Positions 34,901 through 46,201 of a stretch of DNA of 64,000 nucleotides are shown one piece after another (positions within the stretch are counted from its first letter, which is position 1; every line of letters begins with the position of its first letter). The notes under the pieces were generated by a model. That model was given only the letters and a program-made list of their open reading frames with translations. It searched no databases and had not been told where the DNA came from. The stretch spans positions 16,523,501 through 16,587,500 of the forward strand of contig OU964932.1 of NCBI GenBank assembly GCA_918807975.1. The letters run 5' to 3'. Source of the stretch: Aplidium turbinatum (Eukaryota; Chordata; Ascidiacea; Aplousobranchia; Polyclinidae). The position numbers and the translations under genes are program-made.

Positions 34901-35529
34901 TCACAACATAAAGCGGCATCAATGATTTGGAGAGTACAGCACACATTCTCCCCACACAATCTACTTGCAAGTGCAGTGTGAAAAAAAACAGGGCAATTAT
35001 ATGTTTTAAGACGCCTGAGCCCTATGGTAGACAACGTTTCTCTTGAATTTCTTTCATAATATTGCACGCAGCTTAAAACCTACAAGCCCTGAAAACAGAC
35101 CTATTTGTTGGCACGTTGTATAGTCAAATACAAAACCACAAAGTCGTTTTTCAAGATGCTGCCATCTAGTCGATTTGGTCAAGACAACACAAAACATTCT
35201 AGTCCGTAAAAAACATACCAACTATCACAAGTAAAATCTTTCCAACTGATTCTCAACAGGAGATAATGCATCTAATAACCACTATACCATCAAAGTCAAT
35301 ATATTGTTGCCACATTAAATAAGCATCGGCACACTGTACCAAGATGTTTAGTTTGTTTTCATAAAGATGGTGCCGGATACACGGTGAATTGAAAAAAACA
35401 GAAAATTCACATTACAATACAGTACGCCACAAAACTGCAAGTGCACCTTATATGACTAACAGCATTAGGAAATAAATTTACCCCTGTTCCATTGTCACAC
35501 ACAACAACTCTCCGCCCTTTGCTGTCCAT
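25995..35529 (-). CDS. ACTR2: Actin-related protein 2 (Arp2), complete
   Basis: Eleven minus-strand exons: 35529-35482, 34762-34652, 34426-34278, 34044-33978, 31359-31287, 30598-30462, 30311-30226, 29618-29555, 28914-28769, 28126-27994 and 26165-25995. All joins are GT/AG and in phase, totalling 1185 nt, 394 residues plus stop, the same length as human Arp2. The product starts [16 protein letters not shown] (phosphate loop 1). It continues with [38 protein letters not shown] (phosphate loop 2), [13 protein letters not shown] and [14 protein letters not shown], and ends KLGVKVA. Arp2 is a subunit of the Arp2/3 complex, which nucleates branched actin filaments at the cell cortex. One odd point is Ile at residue 159, where human Arp2 and actins have Ser (DSGDG). 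Introns hold SINEs, a palindromic MITE and a nested transposon stack. Confidence 0.97.
28273..28556 (+). repeat. SINE-A copy in ACTR2 intron 9 (antisense to the gene)
   Basis: Full-length subfamily 1 copy, from CGTTAGCTCAGTGGTTATGCG (A box) and AAGTTCGACTC (B box) to CAGTCCGAGGATAAAGATT. It is very close to the copy at 18069. Confidence 0.85.
29063..29215. repeat. Two SINE-A 3' ends, tail to tail
   Basis: A plus-strand 3' end (GCTTTGTCAGTCCGAGGATA...) is followed at once by a minus-strand 3' end (AATCTTTATCATCGGACTG, then CTGGCAGTTTCACATGCTTG). It lies in ACTR2 intron 8. Confidence 0.65.
29358..29493 (-). repeat. SINE-B (tRNA-Ser/Leu-like head), copy 1
   Basis: On the minus strand the head reads GTATAGCCGAGTGGTGAGAG (A box, class II tRNA style) and GGTTCGACACCG (B box). 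The 3' end reads CGTCCACTTAAACTAAATC. It lies in ACTR2 intron 8, just past exon 8 on the gene's strand. The body is shorter than in copy 2. Confidence 0.7.
29687..29864 (-). repeat. SINE-B (tRNA-Ser/Leu-like head), copy 2
   Basis: The head is GCTGCATAGCCGAGTGGTGA and GCGCCGGTTCGACACCGC. The body continues with CATGCGGCTGTGTCTCTGG and ends CCCGTCCACTTAATCTAAATC. It is in the same orientation as copy 1 and lies in ACTR2 intron 7, so the two copies flank exon 8 (29555-29618). Confidence 0.75.
32115..33522. mobile_element. hAT-like element, middle layer of the nest
   Basis: Ends are AGGCCTCGAAATTCACGG on the left and CGAATTTCGAGGCCTG on the right, flanked by imperfect TAGGCTGA and TAGGCTAC. Subterminal TGTCCGCC/GGCGGACA motifs recur at both ends (GGCGGACATCGGACATGTCC; GGACAGGCGGACAGCCGG). 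No transposase frame is seen. A third element sits at 32455-32859. Confidence 0.75.
32455..32859. mobile_element. hAT-like element, innermost layer of the nest
   Basis: Perfect 8-bp duplication TTCTACAC at 32447-32454 and 32860-32867. Ends are CAGGGGTCACCAAACTTTTT and GTAGTTTGGTGACCCGTG, with GGGCCGGATG/GCGGCCGGATG inside. CAGGGGTCACCAAAC is a familiar terminal sequence of animal hAT elements. Confidence 0.9.
34513..34597. repeat. Palindromic MITE (family P) in ACTR2 intron 2
   Basis: The core TTTTTACATTGATTCAACATC mirrors GACGTTGAATCAATGTAAAAA around CTGCAG. Outer parts are CAGACAGAAAATC and GATTTGCTGTATAGG. The intron is only 225 bp, so the hairpin fills over a third of it. Confidence 0.85.
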
Positions 35530-37100
35530 GAAGAAAATCTCAAATTTGATTGGCAAATATCACTACAAGCACTGATCATTAATGGTAAGTTAACTCTACC
35601 AATAGATCCGCATGTTATGCTGTTAAAGAGAAAACAAATCTAATTTTATATCAACTTTTCACGTAATGCAACAATAACAATGTATTCAAACAGAAATTGT
35701 AGGAAGAAGCAGAAGACTACATAATCATTAAGTCAGTTGCTCCCAATATTACAAGTTGCTGTCAAAACATAGCTGATAACTAAAGCAGTGCTCCATACTT
35801 GCATTGATGTCTTTTTAAGCATTGTGCAAATAATAATAATAATAATATATGAGATGTTGTAAAGCAGAGTGCTTATTCATCTTTCAATCACGTACAGTAA
35901 ACAACTAATAAAGATAATAACAATATTAAGATTAACAGAGGTATCAACAGTGATACACACGCAAAAGAAAACAGCTATATAAGGTAAAAAGACACACAAA
36001 AACAATACCAAAATTTTTGTTATTGTACTAAAGCAATATTGGTATGCATCAATTAGGCAGTGACTACTGGAATGCCTAATGCTAACAGTGTACTGGAATG
36101 CCTAATGCTAATAATGAGGTACAGTACCGTACCCAATCAGGAACCTTGCACAAGTTATGAAAAATCACAATATGATAAACTCAAGTAGCCTATAGTAGAA
36201 TTTAAGGTAACTTAAAAAAAAATACCGTACATCAAAATCGCCACACCAGCATAATATGGTTGTTACTTGTTTTCATTAGACTTGCGCATCATGCATGATT
36301 GATTGATTGTCATTTGTTCAGATTCATACACTTTTCACTGTAACCAGAGCATTCTGAAGTAGCCTATTTTTTATAAAGCAAATGACAACGGTTGGCCTGC
36401 TATGGGGACATCACACTGCAAAGGATTTAATTTGAAAAAAAAAATCATTTTGAACAACCCTGCTAGATTTAAAACTCTGGCTACAAGCTTAATTATTGAG
36501 CATAAAACTAATCAGTTAAATTCCCGTTAAGTTCAAGAATTCTTTAGTCAATGGCCACATAACATGAACTCCTAGTTAACTTGATAAGCCAAAGTTGCCC
36601 AAGCCCAACCCTTCAGGGATTGATGAACCCGATTACTCCAAAAACCTTTTCCTTGTACGCTAGCGGCGCTAAAGCAAATCAATATTATCACAGTGGAAAA
36701 ATTTTTATCAAAAGTTATAACTTCCGTTTGTTCTTAGATTAAGACTATCATCATATCATATTATTTTGTGTCATTAACTCGTTCGGGCCAAAAAAGCTTT
36801 TTGTCAAAAAGTTAAGCTATCGTGGTATTTTGAGTATTTGATTGATTCGTATTATTTTGTTTTTCTTGTGAAGCACGTCATTTTGATTCACACGAGGCCT
36901 GTCAGTGATTGAAGAGTTTTTAGCGACAGTATCAATCAATCACTTAATGTTTTATTTGCCAGAAACAAGAACATAGCACATGCTTTGAAATATGCAACTA
37001 ATGTACACATCACACAATACAAAAGTAAAAGTTGCACATGTTCTCATGATGACAGGAAGACAACGAGACGACAATACGGTCTACTAGTCAATTTCCAGTC
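35530..37100. other. ACTR2 upstream region and intergenic DNA
   Basis: No gene seen. An AAT microsatellite lies near 35830-35850. At about 36933-37080 there is a reversed retroelement-like 3' tail (ATCAATCAATCACTTAATG, then TTTATTTGCCAG). The ACTR2 promoter should lie in the first few hundred bases. Confidence 0.4.
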
Positions 37101-37622
37101 CAGTGATGTACGCGCATACAAAAAATATTGACGCCGTCAGCGTAAACGCAAACGTTCGAAAAACCATACGCTGTATGCGTCAACGTAACTTGTAAAAAAT
37201 GTTGGCGGCGTCAGCGTTAGCGCATACACTAACGTAAACTAATTTTGCTTGCTATAGGTGCCAAACGTTCACACGGTATAAACCACTCGAAACAAACAAG
37301 TTTTATTTTGAATTTCCACGAAGAAATACAAGCATCTGAAAATGTTCATCCGACATTTTGCTGTGTTTTGGTTCCAATATGTCTTTGCCCATTAAAAACA
37401 TTCTTTCAACTGCAGCGCTGGAAGGTATTGGCGTGTTGTAGCGAAAAAAAAATACATTAAAAAGTATGCGTTGACGCTATTGGCTAAAAAACCGCGAAAA
37501 CTTTACGGCGTAGCCTCAAGCGCAAACTATCCAAAAAAATGTGGCCGCAAGCGTTAGCGTAAACAAAAAGTCTACTCCGCAAGTCTGCGGAGTAGAATTT
37601 GCGGCGTATACGTACATCTCTG
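37101..37622. mobile_element. hAT-like non-autonomous element, family copy 2
   Basis: Same ends as 1327-1831 (CAGTGATGTACG and CGTACATCTCTG) and closely matching throughout, with a few short indels. The flanks ATTTCCAG (two bases from the left end) and ATTTCCAC (right) are near-matching 8-mers. Confidence 0.75.
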
Positions 37623-37983
37623 ATTTCCACCTTACAGAGATGACACTATCATATTATCGTATCATAACGAGTTTCAGCGGAGGGTCATTCTAAATGTTTT
37701 AATTTTTTGACGAGACTTTTAACTTTAAATCTTGGAGCTTACTTGTTTAATTCGGCGGGTTGTCTCATTTTCTTCCGCTTAAAAAATTGTGTGAATAATT
37801 TGAAGCTGAAACATTACAAATTGTGCACCTCACTCATGTCAAGACTTCAGTAAAGTCCCAGATCTCGTGTCATGTCAATTGAACATTGAGCTGTTTGGCT
37901 CAATCATGCACTGATGAAAAGTGGTACGGTAGCTTACTGTTCTTTTTATGGAACAAAGTTCAGGCCATATCATCAATGACAAC

Positions 37984-38249
37984 CAGGCCCGGATTTAGGG
38001 GGGGCAGAGGGGGCAGTTGCCCCGGGCCCCCCGACTTTTGAAGGGCCCCCTATGTGGAAAAAAATGTGATTTTGTGTTATTTTTTTCCTTTTGGCCTGTA
38101 AAGTTTCTGCAAAATGCTGTGCAGTACTGGACTGATGCTACTGTAGACGTAGAGATGGTTTTTCGCGCCAACGGCGCAAAAAATTTTTTTGCACGAGGTC
38201 CTCCGATCTAAAAGTGCCCCGGGCCTCCCATCAGTTAAATCCGGCCCTG
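37984..38249. mobile_element. Short hAT-like element with G-run ends
   Basis: Perfect 8-bp duplication ATGACAAC at 37976-37983 and 38250-38257. Ends are CAGGCCCGGATTTAGGGGG and CAGTTAAATCCGGCCCTG. It is related at the ends to 21346-22525. Confidence 0.9.
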
Positions 38250-38359
38250 ATGACAACACTATCCATCGTTTACCAAATCGATGATTTTCATGTCTCAGAC
38301 GACATCAAACCAGCTTGTCTTTCGAGCCTGATATGAAGAGAAAATGAAATATTTTCTGA

Positions 38360-38478
38360 CAATTTGAATAAGCTTAACTGAAGATGATCTATCGTTTCTA
38401 GCACAGCTGCTAGCTGCTAGCTGATCGAAATCAATTTTTAGCTATTTATGATTGAACTGACTGGTGAGAAAATAAATT
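38360..38478 (-). repeat. Dispersed repeat, copy 2
   Basis: Reverse complement of 12739-12836, with an extra internal GCTAGCTGCTAGCTG duplication. Confidence 0.65.
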
Positions 38479-38801
38479 TGTGTGTATATTTATATGAAGA
38501 GGATATAGATTTATCAATCAATCAAAGACGGACCAAGCAATCTTTTTCCACTGTTGACATACCCTTTACGCGGAGAGCAGCATTATTCTTGCCGCAGTCA
38601 TCGTCGATAAAAGCGAAAAATGCAGATCCGCAAAGCTTTCTCCCCAGTTTCTCGATTCCCACTTGCTGATGGAATTGAAATGAAACATGAAATCCTAGGT
38701 AACCCAGAACTTTGTCCAGTTAGTTTGCTATTTTAGTATAATCCACTATAAGACCTGATATATTTCCTATAAAGTTATACAGAATATATAAGTTTACCAG
38801 G

Positions 38802-38942
38802 GGCAGATCTAGCAAAAAGGGGAGGTGATATTAACAAGACGCAATAATCTGACTTTGTTAATACACCGTAATTAAGTCGCTTTTCTGTATTTTAAGAATG
38901 AGGACAATCACCCCATTCCCCCTTCTGGATCTGCATACTAGC
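38802..38942. mobile_element. Probable short MITE with GGGGCAGATCTAG end
   Basis: CAGGGGCAGATCTAGCAAAA on the left and CCCCCTTCTGGATCTGC on the right are roughly inverted, with G and C runs beside them. No clear target duplication was found. Confidence 0.4.
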
Positions 38943-39107
38943 ATATATAAAAATAAATTATGCAGAAAAATTGGCTTATTGCATATTTTATTTGCCAGAC
39001 GTTTTGATACACTTATCTGATTGATATGCTCAACAAGTTTGCTTGAAAAAAAAGTTATGAATGGGCATTATTGTAGGGAATTTCTATGTGCTACCTTGAT
39101 TGTAATT

Positions 39108-39360
39108 GATTGAATTGTTATCCTCAGACTAGGAAAGCTTCTTGCAGAGGTTAATCCTGGTAGTTTCGCAAACCTTAAAACTTGAAGTTGAAGTCTTGTT
39201 GCTGGGAATTATTCCATCCATTAGATGCCACTGGAATGGAGAGCAGTCCTTAACGTGCGTTGCTCAAGCGCACTTCCCGAGAGTCAAACCAGTGCCGCTT
39301 GATTTTGAAGCTTGTTTGTGCCAAAAATCAGGCTCCAACCGACTGAGCTATTCGGGCAGA
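39108..39360 (-). repeat. SINE-A, minus strand, near full length
   Basis: It runs from the tail (TTGATTGAATTGTTATCCTCAG) through CTGGTAGTTTCGCA and CATTAGATGCC to the tRNA-like head (CGAGAGTCAAACCAG as B box, GACTGAGCTATTCGGGC as A box). Confidence 0.8.
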
Positions 39361-39495
39361 TAGCCATTACAACTGTGTAATACTGCATATAGGATCAATT
39401 TGTGACCGTTGAGGTAATTGCGTTCACTTTACAAATTTGTAAATATTTTGCAATTGAAAATAATTTGATTAGATATATTATTTATCTATCATGTA

Positions 39496-39669
39496 CAGTA
39501 GAACTCGGTTAATCCGGATTCGATTTGACCGGCGATTCCATCCAAATTAGGCGAAGATCCGGATTAACCGATGACGGTTCTATCAATTTTTAATTATTTG
39601 TACTTCCAGTTTTATCCAGATTAGGTGAAGATCCGGATTAACCGAATCCGGATTAACCGAGTTCTACTG
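39496..39669. mobile_element. Tigger/pogo-type MITE (Tc1/mariner superfamily)
   Basis: Ends CAGTAGAACTCGGTTAATCC and CCGAGTTCTACTG are inverted and flanked by TA on both sides. Internal GATCCGGATTAACCGA repeats recur. The CAGTAGAAC-CTCGG type end and TA duplication are typical of pogo/Tigger elements. It has no coding capacity. Confidence 0.9.
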
Positions 39670-40104
39670 TATTTATCAATGTTGTCACGATTTGTGTAGG
39701 TTTTATCTTTTATGCTAACTACCATATGTGACTTGTTTTTTGGTTTTCAAATTACCGGTACATTTTTAGAAAATTTTGTTTTTTATAAAAAAAAATAAAA
39801 ATGGCATTCTGGCTTTCAAGCAGCATGAAAATAAATCTGTTAACGAGAGATGCTTTTATCAGGATTTGCATGTTGCTGCTGTCATCGCATTAATTACCGT
39901 TAAATTGAATTGAATACTGCGGGTTTTTTTTACAGATTGTTTTATTAGGCGGATCTTGTAGAATTATTTCGTCAAAATGACAGTGGTGTTCATATTGGAA
40001 TTAGAGCTGGGCTATATTACGATACGATATTTATTCGCAAAGCTACGATTTTATCGTTTATAAATGTAGGCCTACTGAAATTATAGCAACACTTTCACTT
40101 GCGC

Positions 40105-40240
40105 AGTGACACAGACATCGCATGCGCAGATAACCCAGTGTGTGTGCATTATTTACGCATTGCGAGCAGTCTGACATCGCATGCGCAGGCCAGACAACCC
40201 TCAAGCGTGTGTGCATTGTTTACGCATTGCAAGCAGTCTT
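40105..40240 (+). repeat. Tandem duplication containing GCATGCGCAG motifs
   Basis: Two units of about 65-70 bp: each has GACATCGCATGCGCAG, then GTGTGTGCATT, TTTACGCATTGC and AGCAGTCT. CGCATGCGCA resembles the NRF1 site (known consensus YGCGCAYGCGCR); whether it is functional is unknown. Confidence 0.7.
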
Positions 40241-40892
40241 TGTGATTACGCAATTCTGCTTAGTGATTCCCACGTGTTGCGTTGTTGCAAAGGATAAAGT
40301 CTGGTAAATACGATAGGAAACTTGCAAGCTGACTGAATTTACGTAGCGTAGCGGCTGTAGCCTACAGTAGCTACAGCTAGGTCGATACTTTATTTTGTTT
40401 TGCTACTCACAGCTGCATTTCTATTTTGCATCAAAAACTATCAACAAGGATAGCTGCATCTGTACATTAGGGTGGAGTGAAAAAACCTTTTTATAAAATT
40501 TTTATTAGCTTGGGGTTGGAAAACTTGCCAATTACTACTAAAACTAATTGTGCAAAATTAGAATGTAATCTGACGAGAGCTTGATCTGCCACCAGCCACT
40601 TGAAAATTTACCATTGGGCCATTCCGTGTCAATTCACACAGTCAAGAAATTCAACCTCTTCAATTTTTCTTAAATTTTACACACCTTTTCACTATCTTAT
40701 ATGATGAACACCTGCAAAATTTGAGTGAAATTTATTGAGAAACACGAGAGTTATAAAGCATTTAGTTTGGGGGGGGTCTGCCCAGAGGGCACAATTTTTT
40801 TTATTTTTGGCCATGTTTGAGGTCCTATTACTGCTTAAGTAAATTAGGTAAGAACCCAATTTTTTTACAGGTGATAGTACTTCTGCCAAATA

Positions 40893-43800
40893 TTGAAAAA
40901 ACAACATCGTTCATATTGTCACTTTAAAATGTCAAAGGTCATAGACATCCAAATGTGGCCGTTTCCAGCTCAAAAAGCTGCAAAATTCTTTGAAGTGTTA
41001 GAATATTTAGTGAGACAATCAGTCAGAAGTGACAGACTTAAAGTCCATCAAGGGAATACAGTATTAGCAACATATATATACAAAAGCAGTAAGCAAACTA
41101 CCCCACCCCAATCAACACTTAAAACTGCTGCTACATTTTATGAGAACGAAGAGTACAGTAGAGTTATGCCATGCAAAGTGATTGTGTCAGTGTTGGAAAC
41201 AAAAGTGTATAAGCAAAAACGATTACTTCTTTGCAACTGGAAGGAACTGTATTTTGCATTTCAAGAGAAACTTTCTGAAATAAAAATCAGTTTTTCAAAA
41301 TTTTGTGACTTGTACGCTAAATGGTGTATTATCGTCTCACGTAGTGGTACACACTCAGTCTGTATGTTCTGATTGTATGTAACACAGAAAATAAGATGTG
41401 CATGGTGCATACACTGCATAGTGCATAGATGTAAAAGTTGTCCTGGAAGAGAAGTTTTACGCCAATTTTTAACAGAAAAGCTAGCAGGTGAATCTGAGAA
41501 TTACATTGTTTATACACAATGGCAGTCCACTGATCAATCAACTCTAAAAATCTTAGTTTCTTCTTCATCGTTTTTCATAGACCTTCTAATACAAGTAGTG
41601 GACACTGGACAGGCTTACAGCACACTCTTTCATAGCTTAGTGCCAAGCTAAGTATCTGTCAGAACGCAAACAAACAATAAACTTTGAAAGCTGTATATAT
41701 TGCTATTTTGGATTTTGCTGAAAATCACAAGTTTGTTGTTCAAGATGAAGTGTAATCATTCCACTAGAATCAGAGTCAATGCTCAATAGATCCAGTGGCA
41801 TTTTATTGTAAGAATTCTGAAAATGATTTGTGCCATGATACAGCATTTGTCTACAAAAGGTTTCAACAAATTACAACTTTTGTACGCCTTCAATTAAACA
41901 AAAAAATAAAGAAAATTGAATAGTTTTTTTAATCGATATGCAGCTCAGTACAAAAACTACAAAAACCTGCTAACCTCTGTTATCATCAAACTGATTTTGA
42001 AATGGATTGCTCGTGGAATTTTTTTGCCACCAGTCATGGTAAGTCTCCTTGTGATAGAATAGAGTGCGCAGTGAAACGATTGGCTGCTAGAGCAAGTCTT
42101 CAAAGACTTTACTTACACAAACCAAATTCTCGATTTTAATGCTTTAATGAAATTCTGTAAAGAGCACATAAAAGGCATATATACATTTTTTTGACATTCA
42201 AAGCAATGAACTTGAAGAAATTCGACACAATCTTTCTGAAAGGTGTGTTCAACTGTTCAAGGCTCCAATGTACAATTGTACATGGCACACGATCTTTTCA
42301 TTGTTTTGAACCAAAATCTTCTCACAATTATAAATATTGTATTAATAGGGGTTAGTGATGATAAAGAGTTTACTAGAATACACAAATTTTTTGATACTAC
42401 TGCCCCTCTTTTTTTAAAGTTTGTGACTATGATACATGCACATTGCACATACTATTTATATTGGTGGATTGGCATGGTGCAAGAATTTTTTAGGGACGAA
42501 GGAGATGTCAACATCAAGTTTGTGGCACCTCATAAACCATCTCAATATTTCTATTGGCCGGGGGATGATTTTTGGGGAGCAAGTCTTTTAGGCGCAGACA
42601 GTTAGCCGGTCAAATAGGTGCGCACACTGTGGCGTCTGGATATTTAGGTGCAGAGCACTGTGGCGCTCGTTCATTTAGGTGCTATTCCTAGTAAAGTCTG
42701 CAGATTGTATCAGCTTGGCACTTGGCAGGTAGGGCAATGCTTTTCACACAAAATGTTGTATTGAACAGAAAAATATATTGTATTTTAATGCGTGTGTTTG
42801 GCATTTATTTGTTGTTAGTCAAGGTTTGGTCAGCGAAAGCTTTATCAATAAATTTTTCAAGTTTCCGAACATGACTGAGTTCATTTTTAGTGAGTCAAAT
42901 AATAACTACACTAAACATCAGTAAAAAATATATTCAAGCCGCTGGTAGGCTTGAGTGAAGAGTAACTTAATTTTCCATTAAAACTCCGAACTAGGTTTAA
43001 TAACGAGTAAAGTCGCACCATTATGCTTGCAACTTGTAGCCGGGGTTCATACGCCCTATAGAAATGTATTCATGTAGTAGAGCATTGTCTCATGCGTACT
43101 CGCCACACGACTAATCCATCCCGAGTAGAAGTAATTGCGAAAGATAACAGATTAAGTAAGGTTCCATCTGGCTGCAACCTGTGTTCACTTTCAGGGATGG
43201 ATCCAGCCTCTAATTTTTGGGGGGGTGCTGCTGAAATCTATTTTTATTCAAGGAGGTCCATCAGTGTGGCACTGTCAAAATGTGTCTCTGCTGTATTTGG
43301 CATACTGATAAGCATTCATGTTGTTAATACAGATGTTTTTGTTTAATATTTATAAAGACCTGAAAACGGAGAAAGCGTGCATGAAAAATCAAGTCTTAAA
43401 AACAAGCATGAATAAAAAAGACTTATGGTATAACAAAATTCAAAAATGCGATGAAATTTTGGGAAATATTCTAAAGTTTAAAAACATGAGCAGTACAAAA
43501 CACATGATTATTTCCATTGGTACACATTCCATAATCTACACAGCATCAATTTGTTACATGCTGATATAAAAGGATGCAACCTAGTTCGTACCCTGAAAAG
43601 ATAGAGAAAAAATTAAAAAAAGCCGAAGTTGCTGATTGCAGTTTCCGCAAACAAACAAAAACTCTCAGGATCATTACCGGAAATTTTAAAATGTTTGCAG
43701 AAACTCCGATCAACCCTAACCCTTTTAAAATGTTTGCAGAAACTGCGAAAAAAGGTTCTATTTTTTCTCTCGATCTTTTCACTTTGTTTGTTTGCGGAAA

Positions 43801-44560
43801 CTTCGATAAGCGACTTCGGCTTTTTTTAATTTTTTTTCTCGATTGTTTTCTAACCCTAACCCCTTTTAAAATGTTTGCGGAAACTGCGATCAGCGACTTC
43901 GGCAAACTCTTAGAGTCTTAGGATCATTACCGGAAATTTTAAAATGTTTGCGGAAACTGCGGAAAAACTGAAACTGCGACTTCGGCTTTGTTCTATTTTT
44001 TTCTCTCGATCTTTTCAGTTTGTTTGTCGATCAGCGACTTCGGCTATTTTTAATTTTTTTTCTTCCCGATCTTTTCCTAACCGTCACCCTTTTAAAATGT
44101 TTGCTGAAACTGCGATCAGGACTTCGGCAAACTCTTAGGATCATTGCCAGAAATTTTAAAATGTTTGCGAAAAAACGGAAACTCCGATCAGCGACTTCGG
44201 CTTTGTTCTATTTTTTTCTCTCAATCTTTTCAGTTTGTTTGTTTGCGAAAACTGCGATCAACGATTTCGGCTTTGTGCTATTTTGTGCTAATGAATGGGC
44301 CCCACAGTGCTTTGCACCTAAATATCCAGACGCCACAGTGTGCGGCTGTGCGCGCCTATTTGACCGACGCCTAACTGTCTGCGCCTAAAAGACGTGGACC
44401 CGATTTTTGCTGTGTTCCTTCTTATGAGCATATTTTATTTGTTGTTTCACCTCCTAGCCCTGTAATAATATCTGGATGCAACTATGAGTTGGAGTATGTA
44501 ATCAAAAAAGAAGATTTGAAGAAAATTGAACAAACCTTCAATGAGCTTGTGTAGATAGGC
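40893..44560 (+). pseudogene. Decayed transposon-like gene, family not named, split by an insertion
   Basis: Several plus-strand open segments carry conserved stretches of a multicopy protein family that I recall from other invertebrate genomes but cannot name. They are SGTHSVC near 41330, CKSCPGREVL and YTQWQSTDQSTL near 41430-41550, DFAENHKFVVQDE near 41715, SWNFFATSHG near 42010 and VKRLAARASLQRLY near 42075. Further pieces lie just before 42574 and after 44402. The copy is broken in several places and interrupted by an 1827-bp element. Multicopy status in other animals suggests a transposon rather than a host gene; that is recollection, not shown here. Its outer ends were not found. Confidence 0.5.
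42575..44401. mobile_element. Non-autonomous element with about 80-bp inverted ends inserted in the transposon-like gene
   Basis: Perfect 8-bp duplication GATTTTTG at 42567-42574 and 44402-44409. The left arm starts GGGAGCAAGTCTTTTAGGCG and the right arm, reversed, starts GGGTCCACGTCTTTTAGGCG. Both continue through CAGACAGTTAG, GGTCAAATAGG and CACTGTGGCGTCTGGATATT. The interior (about 43600-44280) is a set of diverged repeats of AAACTGCGATCAGCGACTTC with TTTTAAAATGTTTGCGG and a few CTAACCC pieces. One inverted copy sits at its left edge. There is no transposase. The family is not recognised. Confidence 0.85.
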
Positions 44561-44569
44561 GTACTTGTG

Positions 44570-44983
44570 CGGAATGGCCTGTTTCGGCGAGTCCAATTCG
44601 GCGAGTGCCCTATTCGGCAATTTTTTTAATTTTTTTTGTTAATTGAGTACCATAGCCTAATTATCATTGCCGTTTTAGGGTTAGGGGTTTGAGTTAGGGT
44701 GTTTAGGGGTTAGGAGGTTAAGAGTTAGGGGTTTAAGTGTTAGGAGGTTAAGGGTTAGGAGGTTAAGGGTTAGGAGGTTAAAAGTTAGGGGGTTAAGAGT
44801 CAGGGGGTTAAGAGTTAGGGGGCTAAAGGTTAGGGGGTTATTTGAACGTTTAGCGACGTTAAAACGATGTAAAAGCGGCAATGATAATTAGGCTACGGTA
44901 CCCAATAATTTTTAAAAAAAATTCGAAAAATTGCCGAATAGGAAACTCGCCGAAAAGGGCTCTCGTCGAATAGTAGCAGACCC
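44570..44983. mobile_element. Foldback element with TTAGGG-like internal array, copy 1
   Basis: Perfect 9-bp duplication GTACTTGTG at 44561-44569 and 44984-44992. The arms are inverted (TTCGGCGAGTCC and ATTCGGCAATTTTT against AAAATTGCCGAATAGG and CGCCGAAAAGG; also TAATTATCATTGCCG against CGGCAATGATAATTA). The centre, about 44675-44840, is a minisatellite of GGTTAAGGGTTAGGA units resembling the vertebrate-type telomere repeat. Confidence 0.85.
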
Positions 44984-44992
44984 GTACTTGTG

Positions 44993-46201
44993 TGCTGTGC
45001 AAACTGATTCTTGATTACCCAATCAAAAAAGTAGCTTAAAAACCGCTTTAAAAACTGCTATTGGGGCAGCCAACCTTATAAGTTGACATAGTGGTTTGTG
45101 TTGTTTGTATTGACACCTCTTACAATGTTTATGGTGCATATAAGTTAACTGAGTTTGTCATTGTTTTATTCTAGTTTAAGACTAATAAATAGAATAGAGC
45201 ATTAAAACAAAGGCAATAGGGATATACTTCCCTCAAATACACATGCAACAGATGTTCAAAGAGCATTTGATGTGTTGTAAGTGCTATGTTTTAACTTTAC
45301 AGCCATTTCTTCGTAACAATTTCAGTTGAATTACTGGTATACATATTTTCTAAGTTGAATATTTTAGTTTATGCAAAACTTGCATCACCCAAATTTGGTC
45401 AAAGTATTATACTTCAATTGCTTTGTTTCAAGAAAAAAAAATCTTGCTCCTTTTTCTCAACGCTCTGAAATATTCCCCAAAAGTTATCTGATTAAAAATA
45501 AAATAAGAAAAACGTTAAACCTAACTTACTATTCAAATTATTTATCTTAAAATAATTTAAAGTGCAAAATTATTTTTCCTTGGTCCTAAATTGGTAAAAT
45601 GCATGTTTTCATTGTGATAATCATTCAAGGTAAAGAGTTACTGCTAAAAAATGAAGCTGCAAAATGAAAAATAGCTATGTTCGGTTGTTCAGTGTTCACT
45701 TCTTAAAATTTTACTAGTAGCCAAAAATTTAAAGTGCTCTATCTCGGCCCCAATGAAAATATCTAAAAAATTGCATCTATCTAAAAAAGGGGTGTTTGAA
45801 ATGGAATCACCCATCCGTTTATCTGCAATGCCTCATGTATTTTTGTTTGAACCTCTGATAGACAATTAGAAATGGGTTTTCAATGCAGTTAACATTACAT
45901 TGACAATACAACAAATAATTCAATTATAATACACACGATCTTTTATGTCACTATGCCTGTGCACCAACTGCACCATATATTTGCTAAATTGAGGATTTAA
46001 ATGATATGTTTATGGACAATGGATAAATTGGACATACCCATGTCATATTAGCATCACATGCTACACTGCTGCTCATATCTGATTGAATGTTGTTATTTTT
46101 TTAAGCTTTAGTATTAGTTTAACTTTACAAAAAGCAAAACCTTGTTAATGTTAGCCATGTGCTAGCAATGTTTTTTGTTTTTGGTATTTGTTGGTTAAAA
46201 A
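44993..46201. other. Intergenic stretch before WDR20
   Basis: AT-rich with no coding exon seen. The phrase CTCTATCTCGGCCCCAATG near 45740 may belong to the right end of the decayed transposon-like gene. The WDR20 promoter should lie in the last part, but I see no defining motif. Confidence 0.35.

Noticed and set aside
38448-38669. 73-codon frame starting MIELTGEKINLC
   Set aside because: Its first part is inside a dispersed repeat (38360-38478) and no domain is visible.
43546-44388. Several long frames on both strands
   Set aside because: They lie in the tandem-like repeats of the 42575-44401 element; repeat periodicity keeps frames open.
44667-44840. True telomere or chromosome-end sequence
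   Set aside because: The array is short, irregular and enclosed in a transposon with a 9-bp duplication.
44681-44881. Minus-strand frame of repeated NPLTLNLLTLN type
   Set aside because: It is a translation of the TTAGGG-like minisatellite.
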